Of a stretch of DNA of 64,000 bases, positions 37,407 to 46,700 are shown piece after piece. Below the pieces are notes generated by a model, which had not been told where the DNA came from, made no database searches, and saw nothing but the letters and a program-made list of their open reading frames with translations. The position numbers and the translations under genes were made by a program. The stretch lies in NCBI GenBank assembly GCA_020161315.1, contig JAIUOH010000006.1, forward strand, positions 1 through 64,000, in the 5' to 3' direction. This DNA comes from Actinomycetota bacterium. Its GTDB lineage: Bacteria > Actinomycetota > Actinomycetes > Actinomycetales > Microbacteriaceae. Position 1 is the stretch's first letter. Each line of letters opens with the position of its first letter.

Positions 37407-38195
37407 TCAGCTATCGCGGGACAGGCCCCCAAACCCACTCACCCTGGGCTCGGGGGTCTTTCGCGTACGCGGGGTTGCGTGCTGAGCGGAGTTCTCAATG
37501 ACGAAGGTGGCCATGCTCGGCAGGTAACGATCGTCGGCGACCTCAATGAGCTCGCCCAGGGGGCCATACGCCACCCGGCGAACTCGAAGTAGCGGGCTAC
37601 CCTGCGGTGTGCCGAGCAGTTCCGCATCGAGTTCGTCTGCGGCGACGGCATCGATGGTATGACGTGCGCGCGTCGGGGTCATGCCAGCCGCTGCGAGGGT
37701 TTGATACATACTGTTGCGGTCGAGGTCCGCGGCAATCAGGTATCTGCCGACCTCGAGGGGAAACGCCGAACGCTCGAGCATGGCGGGGTTGCCGTCTAGC
37801 AGGCGCAGCCGAATAATTTCGACAACCTGATCGCCGGGCTCAAGCTGCAGCTCTTCGGAGACAAGCTCGGCGGCCGGGCGTCTGGCGGCCTCGACTACCC
37901 GCTGGCCTGGCGTGTACCCCAAGTGCCGCGCCCACTCAGTAAAAGAGACAAAGCTCTCGAACGACTGTCTCGGAACAAAGGGTTGCACACGCGGCGGTGC
38001 GCCGCGCCCGCCCGTGACCATTCCCTCGGCACGCAATGCAGCGAGGGCCTGCCTCACCGGGCCGCGCGAGGTGCCGAATTCAGCGATGAGCGACTTTTCG
38101 CTCGGCACACGCGCCCCCTGCTCCCACCTGCCCGTACGAATGCGTTCGACCATCGCTTCGTATATCTGAGCATGCAGGGGTCGCGTCTCTGTCAT
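37407..38195 (-). CDS. GntR family transcriptional regulator (HutC type)
   Basis: 262 residues. N-terminal winged helix (LHAQIYEAMVERIRTGRWEQGARVPSEKSLIAEFGTSRGPVRQAL) and a UTRA ligand-binding domain (about 85-235; FESFVSFTEWARHLGY, then NPAMLERSAFPLEVG). The ligand is unknown. TAGACT is seven bases before the ATG, so leaderless. It faces the secreted phosphoesterase across 265 bp that contain a TTCACTTA/TAAGTGAA inverted repeat, a possible operator. Confidence 0.9.
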   Translation of the reverse strand: MTETRPLHAQIYEAMVERIRTGRWEQGARVPSEKSLIAEFGTSRGPVRQALAALRAEGMVTGGRGAPPRVQPFVPRQSFESFVSFTEWARHLGYTPGQRVVEAARRPAAELVSEELQLEPGDQVVEIIRLRLLDGNPAMLERSAFPLEVGRYLIAADLDRNSMYQTLAAAGMTPTRARHTIDAVAADELDAELLGTPQGSPLLRVRRVAYGPLGELIEVADDRYLPSMATFVIENSAQHATPRTRKTPEPRVSGFGGLSRDS

Positions 38196-38226
38196 GGCGA
38201 ACAGTCTACAAGTTATGATTACTGGT

Positions 38227-38256
38227 TTCACTTAACGAGAAGACCGCATAAGTGAA
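38227..38256. promoter_or_regulatory. Candidate GntR operator (8-bp inverted repeat)
   Basis: TTCACTTA at 38227-38234 and TAAGTGAA at 38249-38256, spacer 14 nt, about 32 bp upstream of the gntR start. Perfect arms, but the long spacer leaves open whether one dimer binds both. Confidence 0.4.
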
Positions 38257-38460
38257 CGGGTGATTGACGCGTCGCTACTCAAACGGAATTACGGTGAACC
38301 TTTTGCGAACAGCGCCGTTTCGAGTTGTCATGACTACTTTAAATTCAGCATGCTCTATTCGGGGCAGCGCTCGTCGCTGCGACACCCCTGATCTGCCTGA
38401 TCCCACGATGCACCGCAGCACACCGAATCTGCTGTGCACCTCTGCGAACGAAGAGAGAAG

Positions 38461-41439
38461 ATGAACGCTTCACCCCATTCAGCGTCGCGCCGCCGCGCCT
38501 GCCTCGCCGCCGGCGCGCTGCTCGCACTCATGACCGGCCTCGTCACGAACCCCGCAATGACGCCCGCAGTCGCCGTCGCGCCACCACTCACGGAGGGCTT
38601 CGAATCGGCCTCCACCCCGAGCACCGCACCCGCTGGCTGGAACGTCGAGAGCTCGGGCACGGCGGGCATGCGCGCCGGCTGGGAGGGGTGGACCTTCCAC
38701 ACCACGGCCGAAGTCGTCTCAGCTTTTGGCAACAGCGGCGACCGCAATAGCTTCGGCAAGGCGAAAGGCCTGGTCGCTGTCGTGCAGTCAGACACCAACC
38801 GACCCACGACGGGCACGTTCGACTCGACGCTGTGGGCGCCGAGTTACTCGGTCGATGCAGGCGCGCAAGCCGTGAGCGTGAGCTTCGACAGCCACTACAA
38901 GCAGGGCCAGGCGCCGCAAGAGGCGAAGCTGGTCGCGAAGATCGACGGCGGTGCCCCCGTTGTGGTTGAGCAGTTCAGCACGAACCGTCTCAACCAGAGC
39001 CACAGCTACTCAGTATCGCTGCCCGCGGGAGCCGCGAAGGTGCAGTTCGGGTGGCAGTACACCAAGAGCACCAACAACTGGTTCTGGATGATCGACAACG
39101 TGAGCATCACTGAGGCAAAGCCCGCCGATGCCGTGCTGAAAATCGACTCGCTGAAGAAGCCCGTGACCACGCCTGGCGGCACGACCACCGTTTCGGTAAG
39201 CGGGCTGCGCGCAGGTCAGCAACTGCAGGCTTCGCTGGGCGCAGTGTCGGTCGCCGGGATCCCCGTGGCCGACGGGAGCGGAAAAGTCTCATTCGATGTG
39301 ACCGTGCCGGCAGACCAGGCTCAGGCGACCGTGCCCCTCACCCTCGGCGGCGAGGACATCACCCCTGCCGAGATGACGATCACCGTGCTGAACGAGATTC
39401 CGAGCGAGGCGTACTCGACCGAACCTCAGCTCTGGTGGGATGGATTCGACGGCACCGTCCAGAACTGGACGGCGACGGGCAGCTGGGGCTTTATGACCCG
39501 CGCTGAGATGACGGCCGCGTACGGCCTTGACCGTCGCCACACCTTCACGCGCGCTTCAGGTGTGATCGCCTTGGCCGAAACGGCGGGGGCGAGCGCCGCC
39601 CCATTCGACGGCAAGCTAACGTCTGCTCCTGTTGCAGTGACCGCCCGCGACGAGGTAGAGCTGCGTTTCGACAGCCACTTCCGCGTGCGCGGCAGCGGCG
39701 CCCACCGAGGCATCGTTACCGTGAAGTTCGACAAGGGTGACCCCATTGAGCTGCGCACCATCACCGCCGAAGAAGAGTCGGCGCAGCCGCGCCTGCCCTT
39801 CACGGTTCCGGCGGGAGCGACACAGGCGACCGTCGAGTTCGCCTACACCGCGCCCGCGAGCGCCGGCTCATGGATGCTTGACGACGTGCAGATCGTCAAG
39901 CCGCTCACCCCGCTCGCGAAAGATGCCCAGCCAGAAGCGATTGTCGACGTGTTCAGCGACGTGCAGGGCGCTGCCGGAAACGTCAAACTGCAGAACCAGG
40001 TGCTGCCCGGCTTTCGCAATCTGCCCGGCGGTCGAGCGAGCACCGTCATCTCGAATGGTGACCTGACCAGCAACGGCACCGCCGCGCAGTACGACGACTA
40101 CTTCAAAGCGTTCAACGCGGGCGGCGGCAACGACTACGGTACCAAGATCTCTACCATCGGCAACCACGAGTTCTACGGCTCCGACGGGTCGGAGACTTAC
40201 ATCAAGCGGTTTCTCGACAAGACGGGCATGCGAGAACTCGGTGTCGCCGACTCCGCCTCACCGCACAAGGGTCTCTGGGGTGAGACACTCGTCGACGGGA
40301 CGTTGCCCGTGCTCTGGATCGGCAGCGAGCGTCACGAGTACCACGGAGGATCGGGCCCGTTCGTCGAGATCTGGGACGAACAGTACAACTGGCTGCGCGA
40401 CCGGCTCGACCACTACCGCGAGAGCAACACCCCGGTGCTGTTGAGCGTGCACCACATCTTCGAGAACTCGGTCTCTGGCTCGTACGCGAACCTCTACAAG
40501 CGCGAGTTCGGTGACGATCAGGAGCGCATGGAGCGTCTGCTCGCCGCATACCCGAACGTTACCGTGATGAGTTCGCACACTCACTGGAGCCCGAAGCTGA
40601 ACGACTGGAGCGTCGAGCAGCGCTTCGTGCCGACGGCCGACCACGCGCCGACGATCATCAATACCGCTGCCGTGACCACGCAGTACGGCCCAAGCGGCGA
40701 CTGGGGCGAGGCCGGTGTCGATGGGGCTGATCCCGCCGGCTTGCGCATCGCGCTCTACGAAGATCGCTTGCGAGCCACGGTGTACGGTTTCAACGGTAGT
40801 GCCGAGCCCACCGAAATCAAGCACATCGATATTGCGCGGCCGACCGCTGCTCCCATTGCGCCCGCCGAACCCGAGGTTCAGGTGCCCGGGGCAGAGCCAG
40901 GTGTGCCGGTTTCGGTGAAGGCTGGCGACAAGTTGCAACTCGCGGGGAACGGGTTCAAACCGAGCGAAGCGCTTTCGCTCGAGCTGCGCGGCGGCCCAGT
41001 TTCGCTCAAGCTGCGCGGCGGCCCAGTTTCGCTCGGGGCGGTGACCGTCGATGACACCGGCGCCTTTGTCGCTGAGGTCACGGTGCCTGCAGACACCCAG
41101 CCAGGCGATTACACCATCGTCGTGCTGCGCGGCGGTGTGCCGGCTGCACAGCTGCCAATTGTGGTCGCCGCGGCCGACGGTGGCGCCGATTCTGGTGCCG
41201 GTGGTGCCGACGCGGGTGCCGGTGGTGCCGACGGCACCGGCCCGGGCAAGAACGACGGCGCTGCCTCGAACGGTTCGGGCGCGAATTCAAGCGGAGGAAA
41301 CCTCGTCACGACCGGTGGTCAGGGCGCAGTAGTGTTCGGCGCGCTCGGCGCACTCCTGCTCGGCGCGGGAGTCACAGTGTTGGTGATCCGCCTTCGCAAG
41401 ACTGCGAACACCAGCAACCAGGACGCTGATTTCGAATAA
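38461..41439 (+). CDS. Secreted, wall-anchored metallophosphoesterase with two jelly-roll-like modules
   Basis: 992 residues. Signal peptide (RRRACLAAGALLALMTG), then two related jelly-roll-like modules (about 45-205 and 310-470, sharing W-F/G-F-T-R-x-E-(M/V)-x-x-A-(Y/F) and HTF/NSF patterns), then a calcineurin-like metallophosphoesterase (about 480-780; FSDVQG, NGDLTSNG, GNHEFYG, VHHIFENS, SSHTHW). A linker with a duplicated 9-residue unit (LRGGPVSLK/G), a Gly/Ala/Asp-rich stretch and a C-terminal sorting signal (LVTTG, hydrophobic helix, RLRKT) follow. The protein is exported and anchored by a class-E-type sortase; it likely removes phosphate from extracellular esters. Start ATG 38461 has AGAGAAG. 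Confidence 0.85.
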   Translation: MNASPHSASRRRACLAAGALLALMTGLVTNPAMTPAVAVAPPLTEGFESASTPSTAPAGWNVESSGTAGMRAGWEGWTFHTTAEVVSAFGNSGDRNSFGKAKGLVAVVQSDTNRPTTGTFDSTLWAPSYSVDAGAQAVSVSFDSHYKQGQAPQEAKLVAKIDGGAPVVVEQFSTNRLNQSHSYSVSLPAGAAKVQFGWQYTKSTNNWFWMIDNVSITEAKPADAVLKIDSLKKPVTTPGGTTTVSVSGLRAGQQLQASLGAVSVAGIPVADGSGKVSFDVTVPADQAQATVPLTLGGEDITPAEMTITVLNEIPSEAYSTEPQLWWDGFDGTVQNWTATGSWGFMTRAEMTAAYGLDRRHTFTRASGVIALAETAGASAAPFDGKLTSAPVAVTARDEVELRFDSHFRVRGSGAHRGIVTVKFDKGDPIELRTITAEEESAQPRLPFTVPAGATQATVEFAYTAPASAGSWMLDDVQIVKPLTPLAKDAQPEAIVDVFSDVQGAAGNVKLQNQVLPGFRNLPGGRASTVISNGDLTSNGTAAQYDDYFKAFNAGGGNDYGTKISTIGNHEFYGSDGSETYIKRFLDKTGMRELGVADSASPHKGLWGETLVDGTLPVLWIGSERHEYHGGSGPFVEIWDEQYNWLRDRLDHYRESNTPVLLSVHHIFENSVSGSYANLYKREFGDDQERMERLLAAYPNVTVMSSHTHWSPKLNDWSVEQRFVPTADHAPTIINTAAVTTQYGPSGDWGEAGVDGADPAGLRIALYEDRLRATVYGFNGSAEPTEIKHIDIARPTAAPIAPAEPEVQVPGAEPGVPVSVKAGDKLQLAGNGFKPSEALSLELRGGPVSLKLRGGPVSLGAVTVDDTGAFVAEVTVPADTQPGDYTIVVLRGGVPAAQLPIVVAAADGGADSGAGGADAGAGGADGTGPGKNDGAASNGSGANSSGGNLVTTGGQGAVVFGALGALLLGAGVTVLVIRLRKTANTSNQDADFE

Positions 41440-41458
41440 CGAGGATCGCTCCACCCAT

Positions 41459-41495
41459 ATGGCTGTGGCCCGGGCATCGCCCGGGCCACAGCCAT
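41459..41495 (+). terminator. Strong terminator, 17-bp stem
   Basis: atggctgtggcccgggc pairs exactly with gcccgggccacagccat around a 3-nt loop (atc), 20 bp past the phosphoesterase stop. Confidence 0.9.
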
Positions 41496-41639
41496 TCTCG
41501 CGGTCACAAGTGGCCGACTCAGACGACCAGAGCCATACGAGGCAGTTCAGCTTGCTGTTTGACGGGATGACTATGCTGAGGAACAACGATCATGCAGGTT
41601 CTGCGGCGCGCTGGGTCAGAGGTTGAAGGGAGGGTCGCG

Positions 41640-42101
41640 ATGGATGCTCTTCATTCGATGATGACAAACCGATCGCCTCGTCTCCGCGGCCTGTTCGTGT
41701 TCGGGTTGCTGACTATGGTGATCGCCGGGCTGTTCGCAATGCACGTTCTCAGCATGTCGAGCCTGCAAGGGCATGCTTCCCCGACCATTGCGGCTAAGGC
41801 CCACCATGCCGCAGCCGTGGCAATGCCCGACGAAGCCATGTCAGCGGCCGTCTCAAATGAAGCAGTCACTGGGCCGCACTGCGACCATGGGTGCGGGGAG
41901 CCTATACCGGGTCATTCGATCCTGATGATGGGGTGCATGTTCGCGCTCTTGGTCGGCGCGATTCTTCTGCTCGCTCCGCGGCTGCTGGGCCATGAGGGGC
42001 TGACACGGATGCTCGCCGTTCGGGCACTACCGGCGCTGGGTACGGTGCTGGCGCGAGCGCAGCCCCCTTCTCTCATCGTTCTGTCGATCAGTCGCACCTG
42101 A
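41640..42101 (+). CDS. DUF6153 family membrane protein
   Basis: 153 residues, DUF6153-like. Transmembrane helix GLFVFGLLTMVIAGLFAMHV at about 17-36, then HCDHGCGEPIPGHSILMMGC with several Cys and His residues that could hold a metal, then a second helix ALLVGAILLLAPRLLG. The family is uncharacterised but travels with DUF305 genes in actinobacterial copper or metal islands, as here (DUF305 follows). ATG 41640 has GGGAGGG. Confidence 0.75.
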   Translation: MDALHSMMTNRSPRLRGLFVFGLLTMVIAGLFAMHVLSMSSLQGHASPTIAAKAHHAAAVAMPDEAMSAAVSNEAVTGPHCDHGCGEPIPGHSILMMGCMFALLVGAILLLAPRLLGHEGLTRMLAVRALPALGTVLARAQPPSLIVLSISRT

Positions 42102-42215
42102 GTCGCTCTGCGGTGCTCTTGGACCATTGGGTTCGGGGTGCCAGTCTGTCGCGCCCAGTCCGGGGTTCCGATAGACCACGACTCTTCATTCGACTAACGA
42201 AAGGACAACCTCATT

Positions 42216-42833
42216 ATGCGTATTCGCATGCTTGCGCTGGCTTCGACCGCGCTTATTACCGCTCTTGCACTCACTGGCTGCGGGCAAAACGACAACCCCG
42301 GAATGTCTGAAATGGATCAGGGTTCGTCGCATTCCAGCCCTTCCCCTTCCGAGGCCGACGCGGATTTCAACGCTGCCGACGAGATGTTCGTGACGATGAT
42401 GATCCCGCACCATCAGCAGGCCATCGAGATGGCCGATCTGATCCTCGGCAAGGACGGCATCGATGAACGGGTGGTCGCCCTCGCTCAGCAGATCAAGGAT
42501 GCCCAGGGACCCGAGATTGAAACGATGCAGGGCTGGCTGCAGGAGTGGGGCCTACCCTCGCCCGACACGTCTGCGGGCGGGATGCACGGCATGGATCATG
42601 GTGGCGGCATGATGTCCGAAGAAGACATGACCGCAATGGCGACCGCAACCGGCGTCGAGGCGACCCGACTGTTTCTGCAGGGCATGATCGAGCACCATAA
42701 CGGCGCAATCACTATGGCCGAGGCCGAGCTTGACGGCGGTCAGAATCCGAATTCGCTGAAACTGGCGCAGCAGGTCATCGACGGCCAGAGGGCCGAGGTC
42801 GTCACGATGCAAGAAATGCTGAACAGCCTGTAG
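42216..42833 (+). CDS. DUF305 domain lipoprotein
   Basis: 205 residues. Lipobox LTGC with Cys22. Two ferritin-like four-helix segments carry MMIPHHQQAIEMADL and MIEHHNGAITMAEAEL; the paired HH motifs are the family signature and probably bind a metal, perhaps copper. A His/Met-rich loop (GGMHGMDHGGGMM) supports metal binding. Exported and lipid-anchored. The ribosome site is AAAGGA 14 bases before the ATG. It ends at a strong terminator. Confidence 0.9.
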   Translation: MRIRMLALASTALITALALTGCGQNDNPGMSEMDQGSSHSSPSPSEADADFNAADEMFVTMMIPHHQQAIEMADLILGKDGIDERVVALAQQIKDAQGPEIETMQGWLQEWGLPSPDTSAGGMHGMDHGGGMMSEEDMTAMATATGVEATRLFLQGMIEHHNGAITMAEAELDGGQNPNSLKLAQQVIDGQRAEVVTMQEMLNSL

Positions 42834-42841
42834 CCGCGGCT

Positions 42842-42882
42842 GGCGTGGGAGCCCGGCCGCTACTGGCCCGGGCTCCCACGCC
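42842..42882 (+). terminator. Terminator after DUF305 gene, 15-bp stem
   Basis: ggcgtgggagcccgg at 42842-42856 pairs exactly with 42868-42882 around an 11-nt loop, 9 bp past the stop. Confidence 0.9.
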
Positions 42883-43197
42883 ATGTTGCTGCTCGTGCTG
42901 CCTGTCTGAACCGCGCCAATGCAGAGGGCACTACGGAAGGTCCGATCGGCAGCTCGACTGATCGGCGATACACGCGAGACTTCGCCGGGCTACCAACTGC
43001 GCCGAACAGAATATGAGCGAAGCAGCTTCTCCGGGCAACGCGAGAGCCCCTACTCGCCAACTCGCCAGGGAGCAGGGACGTCTCTCACAGAATGTAGGCA
43101 GAATGTGGGCAGAATGTGGGCAAGCCGAGCTTCAGCGGCAAAACGAAAGCCCCTACTGACCCATGTTTCCTAAGGCAGTAGGGGCAAGCATCAAAAG
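42883..43197. other. Non-coding stretch between the DUF305 terminator and tRNA-Arg; island-edge candidate
   Basis: No gene is supported here. It contains three tandem copies of an 11-bp unit (agaatgtgggc; 43089-43121), a 10-bp hairpin (gcccctactg...cagtaggggc at about 43150-43193) and two copies of agcccctact. Its position flush against the 3' end of a tRNA gene is typical of integrase attachment edges; a short region 42919-43173 reads like an integrase tail but is not a convincing gene. Confidence 0.4.
43089..43121. repeat. Three tandem 11-bp repeats (agaatgtgggc)
   Basis: Units at 43089-43099 (one mismatch), 43100-43110 and 43111-43121 lie about 80 bp from the tRNA-Arg 3' end. Confidence 0.9.
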
Positions 43198-43270
43198 TGC
43201 CCCAGATAGGAATCGAACCTACGACACCTTCTTTAGGAGAGAAGTGCTCTATCCACTGAGCTACTGAGGC
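43198..43270 (-). tRNA. tRNA-Arg (anticodon CCU)
   Basis: 73 nt. Read on the minus strand the 7-bp acceptor stem is GCCTCAG/CTGGGGC, D-arm TAGCTCAGTGGATAGAGC, anticodon stem CTTCT/AGAAG with loop CTCCTAA (anticodon CCT), T-loop GGTTCGATTCC; discriminator A. All four arms fold. CCA is not encoded. Confidence 0.97.
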
Positions 43271-43291
43271 GAACTAGTCAAGCATAGCGAA

Positions 43292-43317
43292 AAGGCGCCG
43301 CCTGTTGGCGACGCCTT
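43292..43317 (-). terminator. Terminator of the NlpC/P60-like gene
   Basis: aaggcgccgcc tgtt ggcgacgcctt: 10-bp stem with one mismatch, about 18 bp past the stop of the secreted hydrolase gene and 22 bp before the tRNA. Confidence 0.65.
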
Positions 43318-43334
43318 CTCGTGAAGTCTGGTGG

Positions 43335-44057
43335 TTAGCCTACGCGAACCACGAACTCGGGGGTGCCGTAGTGGAACGCACCCGAGATCACGGTCGTGTC
43401 AGCGTCACCGTTCCAGCCACCGTGAACTGCCATGCCGTTGCCGATGTAGATAGCAACGTGCGGTGCGCCCGGCCAGCCGAGAATGTCACCGGGCGCGTAC
43501 TCGCCCGAAGTCACGAGCGTGCCGAAGTTACGGAACGACGAGACACCGAGGTCGGGGCCACCCTGATCGCGACGAGTCACCATACCGATGGCAGCGAGCG
43601 AGTTCTGCACGAGATCGGTGCAGTCCTGCGGCTCCGACTGGCCAACCTGCGCAAGCGCGGCAGCAACAAGACCCTCAGCGCCTACGCCTGCGGGAATATC
43701 AACGCGGTGCTTCAGGCTGGCTGCGGTGGCCTCTCCAGCGGCAGGAACCACCACTGGCAGAGGCTGCTCTTCAGCCGAAGGAATCTGGGCCGGCACGGAA
43801 ACCTCTCCGAGAGAGCTGGTGCTCAGCGACTGCGCGTAAGCGGCGCGTGCGTTTACAACTGCGCCCTCGCTCGGCGTTGCCGCGTACGCGGGCAGCGCGA
43901 ACACGCCAACCATGGCGGCGCTCACAAGGCCAGCGCCGAGCATGCGTGCGGTGCGCTTGAGTGAGCGCTTCTGCGAAGCCTGACCGTGCGAAGCGAGAGC
44001 CTTCGGGGTCACTACGTCAGTACCGGGAGTCTGAGCTTTGCCGGGAGTCTGAATCAC
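43335..44057 (-). CDS. Secreted NlpC/P60-like peptidoglycan hydrolase
   Basis: 240 residues. A signal helix (AGLVSAAMVGVFALPAYAA) precedes a linker and an NlpC/P60-type catalytic domain at about 125-238. The likely catalytic residues are Cys146 (PQDCTDLVQNSL), His200 (GAPHVAIYIGN) and His212 (MAVHGGW). The active-site motif reads DCTDLV rather than the usual DCSGLV. It probably cuts cell-wall cross-links, exported through the Sec path. The GTG start has AAGG 12 bases upstream. An MtrA-like box lies in the promoter. Confidence 0.83.
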   Translation of the reverse strand: MIQTPGKAQTPGTDVVTPKALASHGQASQKRSLKRTARMLGAGLVSAAMVGVFALPAYAATPSEGAVVNARAAYAQSLSTSSLGEVSVPAQIPSAEEQPLPVVVPAAGEATAASLKHRVDIPAGVGAEGLVAAALAQVGQSEPQDCTDLVQNSLAAIGMVTRRDQGGPDLGVSSFRNFGTLVTSGEYAPGDILGWPGAPHVAIYIGNGMAVHGGWNGDADTTVISGAFHYGTPEFVVRVG

Positions 44058-44146
44058 GAGTAACTTGCCTTACGTCTTACGAACAATGCTGATCAATCGA
44101 CCTGAGTCGAAAACCTCCGATAAGCCTAACCGAAGATCACGAAATT

Positions 44147-44163
44147 GTCACACCTTGGTTACG
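44147..44163 (-). promoter_or_regulatory. MtrA-like box and promoter upstream of the secreted hydrolase
   Basis: On the minus strand GTAACC-aaggt-GTGACA, one mismatch from the GTMACR-N5-GTMACR pattern known for MtrA sites. Its second half overlaps a -35 (GTGACA), with TAGGCT 17 bases downstream as -10. MtrA controls cell-wall hydrolase genes in actinobacteria, so the placement fits. Recognised by eye, not scored. Confidence 0.5.
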
Positions 44164-44310
44164 AATCGAACACAACGGGCCGCGATCCCTTTGTTTTCAA
44201 CAAATTTTCAATGTCGGTAGTTCGACGTCAAATAAAGTTTCAATACAAACTTGAAGGTTCGGGATCGCGGCAGGCCCCTGTCGCGCGTTTCTCTCACACG
44301 CGTAGGAGCA

Positions 44311-45684
<1,374 letters not shown>

Positions 45685-45805
45685 CTATCAACTCCATCAG
45701 TGGTGTGCCTGGCGGCACCCATCGATTTCAGGGACTAGTAATACGGAACAAGAAAGGTCGGCAACGAGCATTGGGCGAGGATCGCGCCCGCACGCTGTCG
45801 CCGCG

Positions 45806-46516
45806 TTACATCACGCGCGCAACGAACACATGCGCGGCGGTGTGGGCGGGCAGCTCGATCGGGATGGGATCTGCACTGTCTGCGGGGTCGACCTCGATGC
45901 GCACAGCGCCGTCGCGGTACTCAAATTCGGCCATTGCCCCGGGGCGCAGACCAGCCTGATCAAAAAGGCGCAGTTGCTCGGGGTCGACCTGTGCGGGCTC
46001 GGCGAGGCGCCTCACGCGGGCACGAACCCGCTCAGAGCCGTCATCAAACAGCGAGAGGGCGCTCACAACCCCCGCATGAAACGGCGCAGTGGGTCTTGCG
46101 CCGAGTTCTTCAAGGCCAGGAATCGGGTTGCCATAGGGCGACTCGACCGGGTTATCGAGCATACCGAGCAGCTTACGCTCGACCTGCTCGCTCATCACAT
46201 GCTCCCAACGGCACGCCTCTTCGTGCACGAACTCCCACTCGAGGCCGATCACGTCGGCGAGTAGTCGCTCAGCGAGGCGATGCTTGCGCATCACGCGCAC
46301 AGCCTTGGCGCGCCCCTCGTCGGTCAGCTCAAGGTGCCGGTCATTGCTGACCACGACGAGGTCATCTCGCTCCATGCGCGCCACTGTTTGTGACACAGTG
46401 GGACCAGAGTGACCGAGACGCTCAGAGATGCGGGCACGAAGGGGCACAACGCCCTCTTCTTCAAGCTCAAGGATTGTGCGCAGGTACATCTCAGTCGTAT
46501 CGATCAGATCAGCCAC
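45806..46516 (-). CDS. ideR: Iron-dependent transcriptional regulator, DtxR/IdeR family
   Basis: 236 residues. DtxR-type winged helix (LIDTTEMYLRTILELEEEG, then RISERLGHSGPTVSQTVARMERDD), metal-binding/dimerisation domain (RKHRLAERLL ... EACRWEHVMSEQVERK) and SH3-like C-terminus. With iron it represses siderophore and iron-uptake genes. I chose the GTG at 46516 because GGAGG lies five bases upstream and homologues start near DLVDTTEMY. High similarity to DtxR/IdeR by eye. Confidence 0.95.
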   Translation of the reverse strand: MADLIDTTEMYLRTILELEEEGVVPLRARISERLGHSGPTVSQTVARMERDDLVVVSNDRHLELTDEGRAKAVRVMRKHRLAERLLADVIGLEWEFVHEEACRWEHVMSEQVERKLLGMLDNPVESPYGNPIPGLEELGARPTAPFHAGVVSALSLFDDGSERVRARVRRLAEPAQVDPEQLRLFDQAGLRPGAMAEFEYRDGAVRIEVDPADSADPIPIELPAHTAAHVFVARVM

Positions 46517-46688
46517 TGGCACCTCCGCTGCATGCTTCTTTACTTTCCTACCCTATGCCATCCGGCTGCGGCCCCCTGAGAGAGCCCTCCCAGCCGGCCC
46601 CTGAGAGCTTGTCCCCTCCGCCCCCCCCTGAGCTTGTCGAAGGGTGCGGAAAGATGATCCCGCGCGAAGACCATCGCCACGCGCGCCC

Positions 46689-46700
46689 TAAAATAGATCT
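46689..46700 (+). promoter_or_regulatory. Leaderless promoter of serC
   Basis: TAAAAT at 46689-46694 then six bases to the ATG, no Shine-Dalgarno. The upstream spacer 46523-46688 is C-rich and includes a CTTGTCGA repeat core at about 46634. Confidence 0.6.

Noticed and set aside
42919-43173. Integrase gene fragment
   Set aside because: The 84-residue frame has no recombinase catalytic motif; only the position near the tRNA is suggestive.
44058-44310. c-di-AMP (ydaO-type) riboswitch upstream of the NlpC-like gene
   Set aside because: I looked for the conserved ydaO core and saw none; the promoter plus MtrA-like box explains the region better.
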